A stretch of 64,000 nt of DNA. Origin: Saprospiraceae bacterium. GTDB taxonomy: Bacteria; Bacteroidota; Bacteroidia; Chitinophagales; Saprospiraceae. Both the position numbers and the translations under genes were made by a program. Within the stretch, counting starts at the first letter, position 1; each line of letters opens with the position of its first letter. The stretch is taken from the NCBI GenBank assembly GCA_016709995.1, contig JADJLQ010000001.1, forward strand, positions 902,001 to 966,000, given 5' to 3'. This document shows positions 55,681 through 63,386 of this stretch, piece by piece. The notes beneath the pieces are model-generated. The model searched no databases. It saw only the letters and a program-made list of their open reading frames with translations, and had not been told where the DNA came from.

Positions 55681-55905
55681 TCAGAACAGGAGATCAAACC
55701 CTATCAACAGCCCATAGATCACACTTGCAATGCCATTGATGGTGAAAAAGGCTAAATTGATTCTGCTCAGGTCGCCGGGAGAGACCAGACTTTGCTGATA
55801 CATCAACATGCCGATAAAAAAGGCTGCACTCACCCAAATCAATATGCTGGCGGAATCATATTTGAGGCTAACAGTTGACTGCAAAACAGAATAAGGAGAG
55901 CACAC
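55681..55905 (-). CDS. UbiA-type prenyltransferase, C-terminal fragment (frameshifted)
   Basis: Out-of-frame continuation of the gene that starts at 56540. From about YDSASILIWVSAAFF onward it reads as the last two membrane helices of UbiA enzymes, with SLVSPGDLSRINLAFFTINGIASV, a conserved C-terminal segment in Bacteroidota homologues. The first 20 or so residues of this frame are probably not translated. One base seems to be missing between about 55855 and 55885, where the two frames meet. Confidence 0.8.
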   Translation of the reverse strand: MCSPYSVLQSTVSLKYDSASILIWVSAAFFIGMLMYQQSLVSPGDLSRINLAFFTINGIASVIYGLLIGFDLLF

Positions 55906-56540
55906 AGGACATGTAATAATCTACTCACCAACAATGCTTTAGATTTACCCAATTTTGCTGGAATAGAATACAATCGATGGGTTTTGTCAAATTCTTCATC
56001 CTGGAGCGAATAAATAATGTCAAACCCACTCACCCAATAAAAGACGATGCCGGAAAACAAAAGTGGAATAACTGAAAAATGACTGGTAACTGCCAGGTAA
56101 GCACCAATAGGCGCCAATGCTAAACCGGTGCCCAGGATCAAATGACAGATTGCAGTCCATCTCTTGGTCAGACTATAACCTAAAATCGTCAATAAGGCAA
56201 CCGGAGAGAGGTAAAAACAAATTCGATTGATAAAAAAGGTGGTAATAACAAATGCGATACAACTAACCAGTACAAACAATACTGCGGATCGACTGCTGAT
56301 CACACCGGCCGGAATCTCCCTTACCGCAGTCCGTGGATTGAGCACATCAAAGCGAGCATCGGCCCATCGATTAAAAGCCATCGCAGCACTACGTGCAAAA
56401 ATCATACATAGGATGATTTTAAAAAACAAAGTGACCGGAAGCGGATAGCCGTCTTTAAAACCTAATACTGCTCCAATCATGGCAAATGGGAGCGCAAAAA
56501 CGGTATGACTAAACTTAATTAAAGAGAGATAGGCTTTCAT
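55839..56540 (-). CDS. UbiA-type prenyltransferase, N-terminal fragment (frameshifted)
   Basis: Polytopic membrane enzyme transferring a polyprenyl chain to an aromatic ring, as in menaquinone or ubiquinone synthesis (UbiA/4-hydroxybenzoate polyprenyltransferase group). The two Asp-rich motifs are visible: NRWADARFDVLNPRTA (about residues 58-73) and DIIYSLQDEEFDKTHRL (about 174-190), and hydrophobic segments alternate throughout. Adding one base near 55861 joins this to the fragment below for a 286-residue product, the normal length. UbiA-like heme or chlorophyll enzymes are alternative assignments, but the motif spacing and length fit the quinone branch, as expected for a menaquinone-using Bacteroidota. 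Confidence 0.85.
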   Translation of the reverse strand: MKAYLSLIKFSHTVFALPFAMIGAVLGFKDGYPLPVTLFFKIILCMIFARSAAMAFNRWADARFDVLNPRTAVREIPAGVISSRSAVLFVLVSCIAFVITTFFINRICFYLSPVALLTILGYSLTKRWTAICHLILGTGLALAPIGAYLAVTSHFSVIPLLFSGIVFYWVSGFDIIYSLQDEEFDKTHRLYSIPAKLGKSKALLVSRLLHVLCALLILFCSQLLASNMIPPAY

Positions 56541-56704
56541 CAGCTGGCAAAAGTAGATAGATTCCTAACGTTTCGGAAAGCGTTTTTTCTCAATTCGAAA
56601 ATAAGAACAAGTAAAATGAAACGGACGACTGTTTTTCGACAGTGCAAGGTCAGGACTAAAAACACAAAAGCCAACCCTGAGAGAGCCGGCCTTGGTTTTT
56701 GAAG

Positions 56705-56728
56705 TCGGGCTCCACAAGTGAAGCCCGA
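56705..56728. terminator. Hairpin downstream of the DUF1573 gene
   Basis: TCGGGCT (56705-56711) and AGCCCGA (56722-56728) form a perfect 7-base stem with a 10-base loop, 29 bases past the DUF1573 stop. No strong T-run follows on the minus strand, so terminator function is uncertain. Confidence 0.45.
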
Positions 56729-56756
56729 TTATTCAATGATTCTTTTGGTGCTGATA

Positions 56757-57273
56757 TTAATGAGCAGCAGCTCCTGCAGCAGCATCTTTTACAGTCACAT
56801 CAGAAACGATTCTGATAAATGATTGTGGAGGATTGGTGTTTGCTGTGACAGTTACTTGTTTAGTCTGAGCACCTGATTTACCGGCGCTGTTAAATTCAAC
56901 TACTAATTCGCCAGTTTCGCCAGGAGCGATTGGTTCAGTAGGTTTCTTAGGAATAGTACATCCACAAGTAGCTTTAGCATCTGTGATGATTAAAGGCTCA
57001 GAGCCTGTATTTTTGAACTTGAAAGTGTGAGAAACTACTTCGCCTTGATTGATCGTGCCGAAATTGTATTCTTCTTCCATAAATTGCATGGTTGTAGTAG
57101 GTCCTGAAGGAACAGTTGCTGAAACTGCACTAGGGTCAGCCATACTAGGGTCAGTAGTTGCCGGAGTAGCGCTTTCGATGGCAGCACGAGCTTCATCACG
57201 AACGGCGCTATTTTCATTCTTGCAGGCAGATAATAATCCAAATCCTACAGCAAATAAGAAAAAAGTTTTTCAT
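56757..57273 (-). CDS. DUF1573 lipoprotein (frameshifted at N-terminus)
   Basis: The main body (about residues 60-160) is a DUF1573 domain with YNFGTINQGEVVSHTFKFKN, NTGSEPLIITDAKATCGCT and TGELVVEFNSAGKSGAQTK, ending in an Ala/His-rich tail. The domain is a small beta-sandwich common in Bacteroidota exported proteins. The N-terminus is split: from the ATG at 57273 the frame shifts at the six-A run 57259-57264 (six T on the coding strand). Removing one base gives MKNFFLFAVGFGLLSACKN, a typical lipoprotein leader with Cys17 or so, then an Ala/Thr-rich linker into DUF1573, 171 residues in all. The uncorrected in-frame start at 57143 lacks any signal sequence, which supports the correction. Confidence 0.8.
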
Positions 57274-57320
57274 GTACTGGTTGTTTTTTTAGTTTAATGA
57301 ATTGAGTTATAAATTCTCTA

Positions 57321-57328
57321 CAAAAGTA
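57321..57328 (-). promoter_or_regulatory. Candidate -7 promoter box for the DUF1573 gene
   Basis: On the minus strand this reads TACTTTTG, matching TAnnTTTG, 48 bases upstream of the start at 57273. No convincing -33 element was seen. Confidence 0.4.
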
Positions 57329-57422
57329 AATTGTTGATTGTATAAAGGCTTGATTTATATGCCAATGAATTGTTAATAATTACTAATAACAAGGTGTCGG
57401 GAGTCTTAACATTAGGGTAGCA

Positions 57423-57918
57423 CTACCCTCTTAACGCGTTACTTAGAAAATTTGACCACGGCAGCCCAATGGCATAATGCTTCATAATAAAGGGCACGAG
57501 ATCATCGGCAAGGATCAATTGATCATTGTTATAAGTAGCGTTGAAATAAAATTGTTTGTTTGCTATCAAAGATTCGACTTTGGCAGCCTCTTTAAACTCA
57601 GGAGGTAACACTTTATTGACCTCACCTTTAATATGACCGAAAGTCTCAGAAAACTTTTTATCTGCTTTTAATTTTTTAATTTCTTTGGGTGATGTGGCTA
57701 TCGCAGTTCTGATTTTACTAAGCTGCTCTTTATCAGGCTGGTATACTCCTCCATAGATCGACAGGTTGCCAGGTGCCAGCTCCAGGTACAAACCCGGATT
57801 GGTCATATTTTTTCTTCCTCCATGGCATATCACGGCCGAAACTGTCAAACCATTCTTTATGATTGTTTTTGTTCAAAGACTTGAAGAATTTTAAAAAGTT
57901 TTCATCAAAATAAGCCAT
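57423..57918 (-). pseudogene. DUF2461 gene with internal deletion and frame change
   Basis: The first 25 codons from the ATG at 57918 match the DUF2461 start (FLKFFKSLNKNNHKEWFD). From about 57845 the match continues in another frame with GGRKNMTNPGLYLELAPGNLSIYGGVYQP, then the usual DKKFSETFGHIKGEVNKVLPPEFK and NKQFYFNATY. The typical family member is about 220 residues; here about 57 codons between the two parts are missing, including the FRIxRDxRFSxDKxPYK region, and the deletion is not a multiple of three. The result is two overlapping frames (57733-57918 and 57423-57848), neither complete. It is either a real pseudogene or a local assembly error. Confidence 0.75.
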
Positions 57919-57954
57919 ATCTATTTACTTTTATCCGCTAAGTTATAAATTCAA

Positions 57955-59376
57955 ATGAAGATTTTAACCTCCATAATGATGATCTGTGCTTTGCACATTT
58001 TATCGTGCAAAAACGACGCTGCAATGCAATCTGCTACCTCTAATGCTATTATTCCTGTCAGTTACCCTGTGACTGATACCGACCAGACTATCGAAGACTA
58101 TCATGGGACTACAGTAGCTGACCCTTACCGATGGCTGGAACAAGATACCGCTGCCAGGGTGGAGGCATGGGTAAAAAAAGAAAATGAAACTACCAATGAA
58201 TATTTAAGTAAAATTCCATTTAGAGAAGACATCCGCAAGAGATATTCAGACCTTTTTAATTATACTAAAGTCTCTTCTCCCCGAAAAGTGGGTGATTATT
58301 ATTTCTATTATAAAAATGACGGTCTTCAAAACCAAGCAGTTATTTATTTCCAGAAAGGCCATGAGGGAAAACCGGAAGTATTTATAGACCCAAATACCCT
58401 TTCTGACAAAGGCACTGCTTCCATCAATTTGCTGGGAGCGTCTCAGGATGATAAATATATTGCCTATGCACGACAAGACGCCGGCTCAGATTGGCAAGAA
58501 ATACATGTTAGAGAAGTCAGTACCAATCGGGAATTGGACGATGTGGTAAAATGGGTAAAATTTAGCGGAGCTAGTTGGGACGAAGCTGGGTTTTATTACA
58601 GTCGTTATCCGATGCCTGAGCCAGGTATGGAGCTATCTAATGCCAATAAATATCATTCAGTATACTATCACAAAGTAGGTACACCCCAAACTCAGGACCG
58701 CAAGATATTTGAAGATCTAAGTCAGCCACTCATGAATCACAATGCAGGTGTGACGGAGGATGGTCGATATTTGATATTGTATGCTTCGGCAGGCACTTCA
58801 GGATTTGAAACCAGGTACAGACTGGTTAAGGACATCCAGGCACCATTTAAAATACTCTTCAAAGGATATGATAATGAAAGTACAGTGATTACTAATATTG
58901 GTGACAAATTCTTAGCCTCCACCAATGTTCATGCTCCTAATATCAAAATCGTAGAAATAGATCCTAAAAATCCCGATGAAGCCCAATGGAAAACGATTAT
59001 TCCTGAATCAAAGCATTTGTTGAGCAATGTTTCGACGGGAGGTAAAAAACTATTTACAGCTTATTTGGAAAATGCTTCCTCCAAGGTGTATCAATATGAT
59101 TACGATGGCACCCAAAAAGTAGAAATACCTTTGCCTGGATTGGGCAGTATAAGTGGACTTGACGGGAAGGAAAATGATCAAACCTTATTTTACTTTTTCA
59201 CATCTTTTACTGATCCCGGTTCGATATACGAATATGATATTGTAGCTCAAAAGTCGAATACTTTTTTCAAACAGAGCTCAAATTTGATCCGATGGATTAT
59301 GTGCAAAAACAGGTTTGGTACAAAAGCAAAGATGGTACCTCTGTACCCATGTTTATTGTTCATAAAAAAGGAATAG
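57955..59376 (+). CDS. Prolyl oligopeptidase, N-terminal fragment (frameshifted)
   Basis: S9A-type prolyl oligopeptidase precursor. A lipoprotein-like leader (ICALHILSCKN, Cys about residue 18) precedes the conserved YPVTDTDQTIEDYHGTTVADPYRWLEQDT and the beta-propeller (YARQDAGSDWQEIHVREV, KFSGASWDEAGFYYSRYP). The frame is lost near 59262-59267, a run of six T that should be seven. With this correction the gene is 57955-60110 and encodes 718 residues, the normal size of the family. The last 30 or so residues of this frame are spurious. Confidence 0.87.
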   Translation: MKILTSIMMICALHILSCKNDAAMQSATSNAIIPVSYPVTDTDQTIEDYHGTTVADPYRWLEQDTAARVEAWVKKENETTNEYLSKIPFREDIRKRYSDLFNYTKVSSPRKVGDYYFYYKNDGLQNQAVIYFQKGHEGKPEVFIDPNTLSDKGTASINLLGASQDDKYIAYARQDAGSDWQEIHVREVSTNRELDDVVKWVKFSGASWDEAGFYYSRYPMPEPGMELSNANKYHSVYYHKVGTPQTQDRKIFEDLSQPLMNHNAGVTEDGRYLILYASAGTSGFETRYRLVKDIQAPFKILFKGYDNESTVITNIGDKFLASTNVHAPNIKIVEIDPKNPDEAQWKTIIPESKHLLSNVSTGGKKLFTAYLENASSKVYQYDYDGTQKVEIPLPGLGSISGLDGKENDQTLFYFFTSFTDPGSIYEYDIVAQKSNTFFKQSSNLIRWIMCKNRFGTKAKMVPLYPCLLFIKKE

Positions 59377-60110
59377 CTATGGATGGCAACAATCCCTGTT
59401 ATCTCTATGCTTATGGTGGATTTAATATTTCTTTGACTCCGACATTCAGCGCGTCCAGGCTGATTTTATTGGAAAATGGAGGTATCTATGCCATGCCTAA
59501 CCTTAGAGGAGGTGGCGAGTTTGGTGAAGATTGGCATAAAGCCGGAATGCTGGAAAAGAAACAAAATGTGTTTGATGATTTCATCGCGGCTGCAGAGTTT
59601 TTGATCAAAGAAAAATATACTTCGAAAGAAAAGTTGGCTATCTCCGGAGGCTCGAATGGTGGATTGTTGGTTGGTGCCTGCATGACCCAGAGACCTGACC
59701 TGTTTGCTGTGGCCTTTCCAGCAGTTGGTGTGATGGATATGCTGAGATACCATAAGTTTACCATTGGTCATGCCTGGGCTGTCGAGTATGGATCCAGTGA
59801 CCATCCGGAACAATTTAAGTACCTCTCAAAATATTCTCCCTTGCATAACCTCAAACCCAATACACTTTATCCTTCGACGATGATTACTACCGCTGATCAT
59901 GATGACCGGGTAGTGCCTGCACATTCATTTAAGTTTGCTGCTACGCTACAGAAAAACCATATTGGAGATAATCCGGTGCTTATACGCATTGAGACGGATG
60001 CTGGTCACGGAGCCGGCAAACCCACTTCTAAAATTATTGATGAACAGACAGATATTTGGTCTTTCTTTTTCTACAATACCAATAGTCCTGTGAAGTATAT
60101 CAAAGGCTAA
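59292..60110 (+). CDS. Prolyl oligopeptidase, catalytic fragment (frameshifted)
   Basis: The alpha/beta-hydrolase half of the same gene: VQKQVWYKSKDGTSVPMFI, CYLYAYGGFNISLTP, NLRGGGEFGEDWH, the nucleophile Ser in ISGGSNGGLLVGACM, the Asp in TTADHDDRVVPAHSF and the catalytic His in DAGHGAGKP. All triad residues are intact, so the corrected protein should be an active endopeptidase cutting after proline in short peptides. The ATG at 59292 is an internal methionine; coding sequence in this frame runs upstream to the T-run. The gene ends 24 bases from the convergent GH16 gene. Confidence 0.87.
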   Translation: MDYVQKQVWYKSKDGTSVPMFIVHKKGIAMDGNNPCYLYAYGGFNISLTPTFSASRLILLENGGIYAMPNLRGGGEFGEDWHKAGMLEKKQNVFDDFIAAAEFLIKEKYTSKEKLAISGGSNGGLLVGACMTQRPDLFAVAFPAVGVMDMLRYHKFTIGHAWAVEYGSSDHPEQFKYLSKYSPLHNLKPNTLYPSTMITTADHDDRVVPAHSFKFAATLQKNHIGDNPVLIRIETDAGHGAGKPTSKIIDEQTDIWSFFFYNTNSPVKYIKG

Positions 60111-60134
60111 ATGGGGCAAAAGAAAAGCGGCTGC

Positions 60135-61961
60135 TCAATCTTTAATAATCTTTGAACTAAAATGGGAGCCGTCATCAAAGATCAATTTGATGATATAACT
60201 GCCTTTAGATAAATCAGCGAGTGTCCAGGTATAAAGTCTTTTTGCTCTCGGAAATACATTTCTAATTTGTTTTCCAGTAGTATCATATAGTTGTGCACTT
60301 AGCAGGGTCTCATTGCTATCCCAGTTCAATGAAAGTTGATCTACAATCGGGTTGGGAAATATTTTTAAAGCTTTGGGAATATCTATTGACTGGATTCCAA
60401 CCGTGTTGGACAAAGTGTAGATATCAAAATTGTCGAAATAATAGGTATGGCCGGTAAAACTGTTGGAAGCAAATAAAAGAATCAGCTGATTGACCCCAAA
60501 ATCACTAACCGTATTGCCTGGTTTATCTAAAAAATGGAATGCGAGTCGTTCCCATTCGTTTTGTTTTGTGGTGGTGACCATGTATCGGCTATGTCTACCT
60601 ATAGGATAATTGGCTGGCAAAGCTTGATTTTTGTTTTCCAGTTGTAAAAGTACTTGTGTACCAATGGGGGCATCAGTATAAAGATCCAGGTAAAACTTGG
60701 ATGTACTTGAGATAAAATCTGCAGCGGATTTAATGTCTTCGATATCATAGGCGAGCACATCATATTGTTGTGTAGCACTTCGCACATATTTACCGCAAAG
60801 GTTGGAAGCATTGATTGAATTGGTACCTGGGTTGGGAATATCCCTTGACAACATGCCGGTAGAAGAAATCTTTTTAATCCGCGGAGATTGATCAAAATTT
60901 TCCAATATGATACTTCGCGACAATTCGGGTTTGATAGAGATCTCCAGCTGCAATAGCTTCGATTGAATGCAATCAGTTGTAAGATTGACCATGATCCTCC
61001 CAGGTCCACTACCCCATTCTACCTGGAGATGATCGGTACCTTGACCTGACAATATTTTAACCAATGGAGGTACGATCCAATCCACTTTTGCATTCGTGGG
61101 CAGGTTTAGAATCTGATAAGTCTGCCGATCTCCTGCCTTGATACTGGTGACTCCCGCAATAGAAGGCTGATCAAGATCCTCGTACACGCGCACATAATCA
61201 ACTTCGAAAATCTGCGGAAAAGTGGTACTTGAATTGGGATTGCCCGGCCAGTTTCCGCCTACAGCAAGTTTAAATAAAATATGAAATTTTTGATCAAAAG
61301 GCCATCGTAGTCCATTAAGATCATTGGTGGACTTGGTTGAGTAAAGGTATCCATCTACAAACCATTTGATTGTATTGATAGACCACTCAATAGCAAACAC
61401 ATGAAAGTCTTGATCGAATCCAGTCAGGGTATTTGTAAAATCTTTGGTAGTGGAAGCATTATTTGGCCAGGGGTTTCCATAGTGCAGCGTGCCATGTACT
61501 GTATTCGGCTCATGACCTAAATATTCCATGATATCTAATTCGCCACTCTGAGGCCAATCGCCATATACATTGTCAGTGGGTAACATCCAGAATGCAGGCC
61601 AGATGCCCTGTCCCACTGGCAGTCTCATCCTGGCTTCTATCCGGCCAAATTTAAAATCTCCTTTTTGAAGACTTCTGATCCGGGCTGAAGTGTACGACCT
61701 ATTCTGAACGTTTTGTTTTCGTGCTATCAGTTTTAAGGTACCGTCTGAAACTTCGAGATTTTCCTTGCTGGAGGTATACCATTGCAATTCGTTGTTACCC
61801 CATTGGCAGAGATTGATATCACATCCATCCCCAAGCTGAAAGGACCATTTGTCTTTGTTGAGTTCGGTTCCGTCAAATTCGTCGGACCAAATGAGTTTGG
61901 GACATTGAGCCCCCAATAAATAAAATTGCAAAAGAAAGATACACCCTAATATATATTTCAT
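60135..61961 (-). CDS. GH16 endo-beta-glucanase with T9SS sorting domain
   Basis: Secreted glycoside hydrolase of 608 residues. Signal peptide (about 3-18), GH16 domain (about 22-270) with the catalytic E-x-D-x-x-E motif as E141, D143 and E146 in SGELDIMEYLGHEP, and supporting VGQGIWPAFWMLP and HVFAIEWS. An Ig-like/carbohydrate-binding-like middle (about 275-500) follows, then a T9SS type A sorting domain from about 530 (KIFPNPIVDQLSLNW to KIIKD). The likely substrate is laminarin or another beta-1,3-glucan; related GH16 members act on agar, porphyran or lichenan. It is the third gene of an operon with the methyltransferase and ThuA-like genes, 11 bases after the latter. Confidence 0.9.
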   Translation of the reverse strand: MKYILGCIFLLQFYLLGAQCPKLIWSDEFDGTELNKDKWSFQLGDGCDINLCQWGNNELQWYTSSKENLEVSDGTLKLIARKQNVQNRSYTSARIRSLQKGDFKFGRIEARMRLPVGQGIWPAFWMLPTDNVYGDWPQSGELDIMEYLGHEPNTVHGTLHYGNPWPNNASTTKDFTNTLTGFDQDFHVFAIEWSINTIKWFVDGYLYSTKSTNDLNGLRWPFDQKFHILFKLAVGGNWPGNPNSSTTFPQIFEVDYVRVYEDLDQPSIAGVTSIKAGDRQTYQILNLPTNAKVDWIVPPLVKILSGQGTDHLQVEWGSGPGRIMVNLTTDCIQSKLLQLEISIKPELSRSIILENFDQSPRIKKISSTGMLSRDIPNPGTNSINASNLCGKYVRSATQQYDVLAYDIEDIKSAADFISSTSKFYLDLYTDAPIGTQVLLQLENKNQALPANYPIGRHSRYMVTTTKQNEWERLAFHFLDKPGNTVSDFGVNQLILLFASNSFTGHTYYFDNFDIYTLSNTVGIQSIDIPKALKIFPNPIVDQLSLNWDSNETLLSAQLYDTTGKQIRNVFPRAKRLYTWTLADLSKGSYIIKLIFDDGSHFSSKIIKD

Positions 61962-61972
61962 CTTTTAATCGA

Positions 61973-62797
61973 TTAATACTGTTTTACAGCATCCTGAATA
62001 TTCGTTGCGTAGGCTTTAGAAAAATCCTTTTTCTGTTTTTTGCCAATCATGTATTTCATGCAATCTACCAGGTAGTTGACAAAAGTTCCACCTTGATAAT
62101 CCGAAATCGCATGACCAAGGGTCGTGATGTAAATGGCCCCTCCATCATAGTTCTGTTCCCAGGATATCGGATAATATCGATCATAGGTGCCTTTGTTTAA
62201 AATTATTCGCTTAAGATCGGTAGTATCCGGATGCAATGATTCAAGGTCTACGGACAATAATCCGGTAATTCCAGGATACAATTCTTTTGCAAAATAACAT
62301 TCATCTTCTTTTGTCCATAGGTCGGGCAACACGCTCAATGTTGGATGACTGGCGTCCATTTTCACCAAGTCAAAGGGTCTGAATTTAGGATGCCAGGCGA
62401 AAGTGCCTCCAAGCATTTGTTTGAACCAGGTCCAATTTCGCTCTGTGCCCATGACAGAATGTATGCCAAAAAACTTACCTCCTGCTTCGATATAATGCCG
62501 AAACGCCAGTCGCTGGGCATCCGTATCAAATACATCGTTGTTTGTACTGGCGAATATGATCAGATCGAAATCCTGTAATCGGCTTTGAGTAAATATTTCC
62601 GATTCAGCACTCTTAACTAAGTTAAAGCCATAAACCTTAGACAATGAATCAAAGCAATTTACCGCTGCCGGGATATTGTTATGGATATATCCTTTGCCAT
62701 TGCGGGTATAGAACAAAATATCTTTGTGTTTTAAGGATTGTCCCGAAGTGGTCACCCAAAATGTCATTACTAAGAGGCTGAGTAAAATATTTTTCAT
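61973..62797 (-). CDS. Exported ThuA-domain protein
   Basis: 274 residues with a signal peptide (about 3-19, ending TSGQ). The class I glutamine-amidotransferase-like ThuA fold (trehalose-utilisation family) is supported by ILFYTRNGKGYIHNNIP, FDLIIFASTNND, GGKFFGIHSVMGTE, the FAWHPKFRPFDL segment and GGAIYITTLGHAISDY. ThuA-like proteins are linked to sugar oxidation or isomerisation in several Bacteroidota, but no mechanism is settled. Its start overlaps the stop of the methyltransferase gene by 4 bases and the glucanase follows directly, so a role in glucan-derived sugar use is an inference from position. Confidence 0.86.
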   Translation of the reverse strand: MKNILLSLLVMTFWVTTSGQSLKHKDILFYTRNGKGYIHNNIPAAVNCFDSLSKVYGFNLVKSAESEIFTQSRLQDFDLIIFASTNNDVFDTDAQRLAFRHYIEAGGKFFGIHSVMGTERNWTWFKQMLGGTFAWHPKFRPFDLVKMDASHPTLSVLPDLWTKEDECYFAKELYPGITGLLSVDLESLHPDTTDLKRIILNKGTYDRYYPISWEQNYDGGAIYITTLGHAISDYQGGTFVNYLVDCMKYMIGKKQKKDFSKAYATNIQDAVKQY

Positions 62798-63354
62798 AAA
62801 ATTTTTGATTTAGTGTAATTGCTTATTGAAATCTGTTGATAACATTGCCAGAGCACTACCCCAGCACATACAGCTATATTCAGAGAATGTTTTATACCTG
62901 ATTGGGGCACTTCAATACCAAAGTCACAAAGTGAAAGAGTCTGATCAGACACACCATGTACTTCATTACCAAATAGGAGTACCAGCGGCAAATAATCCAC
63001 ACTTTTAAAATCCTGTAGATATATGCTGCCCTCTACCTGCTCCACAGCAGCTATCTTATATCCATTGTTTTTTAACTCCTTCAATCTGGCTTCCAGCACA
63101 AGCGTTTGTGACCATTTAACCGACAGCGTGGCATCAAGTGCAGTTTTTAGAATTTCCCTGTGAGGAGGTGTGACACTATATCCGGCCAATATGATTTCCT
63201 CCACATTAAAAGCATCTGCCGTGCGAAATACCGACCCTATATTGAGTCCTGATCTGATGTCTTCCAGTACTACAATCACGGGCATTTTTTCCTGAGTATT
63301 TGCACCTGGTATAGCCCGATGCAGGTCAGCCATAGATTTTTTGTACAAGGACAT
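62794..63354 (-). CDS. TrmH-family (SPOUT) RNA 2'-O-methyltransferase
   Basis: SPOUT methyltransferase of 186 residues. Family motifs: motif 1 LEDIRSGLNIGSVFRTADAF (about residues 31-50, with the catalytic Arg), motif 2 VLLFGNEVHGVS (about 128-139) and motif 3 SLNIAVCAGVVLWQ (about 157-170), which form the knotted AdoMet site. No substrate-binding N-terminal L30e-like domain is present, so it resembles TrmH/TrmL-type tRNA enzymes rather than RlmB. It is the first gene of the operon with the ThuA-like and GH16 genes, diverging from the membrane protein at the right edge with 32 bases between starts. Confidence 0.9.
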   Translation of the reverse strand: MSLYKKSMADLHRAIPGANTQEKMPVIVVLEDIRSGLNIGSVFRTADAFNVEEIILAGYSVTPPHREILKTALDATLSVKWSQTLVLEARLKELKNNGYKIAAVEQVEGSIYLQDFKSVDYLPLVLLFGNEVHGVSDQTLSLCDFGIEVPQSGIKHSLNIAVCAGVVLWQCYQQISISNYTKSKIL

Positions 63355-63386
63355 ATCGCAAAGATATCATTCGCCAGAAATAAATC

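Noticed and set aside
57035..57241. Minus-strand frame of 68 codons overlapping the DUF1573 gene
   Set aside because: It is an alternative frame of the leader region; removing one base from the A-run at 57259-57264 explains the sequence as a lipoprotein leader instead.
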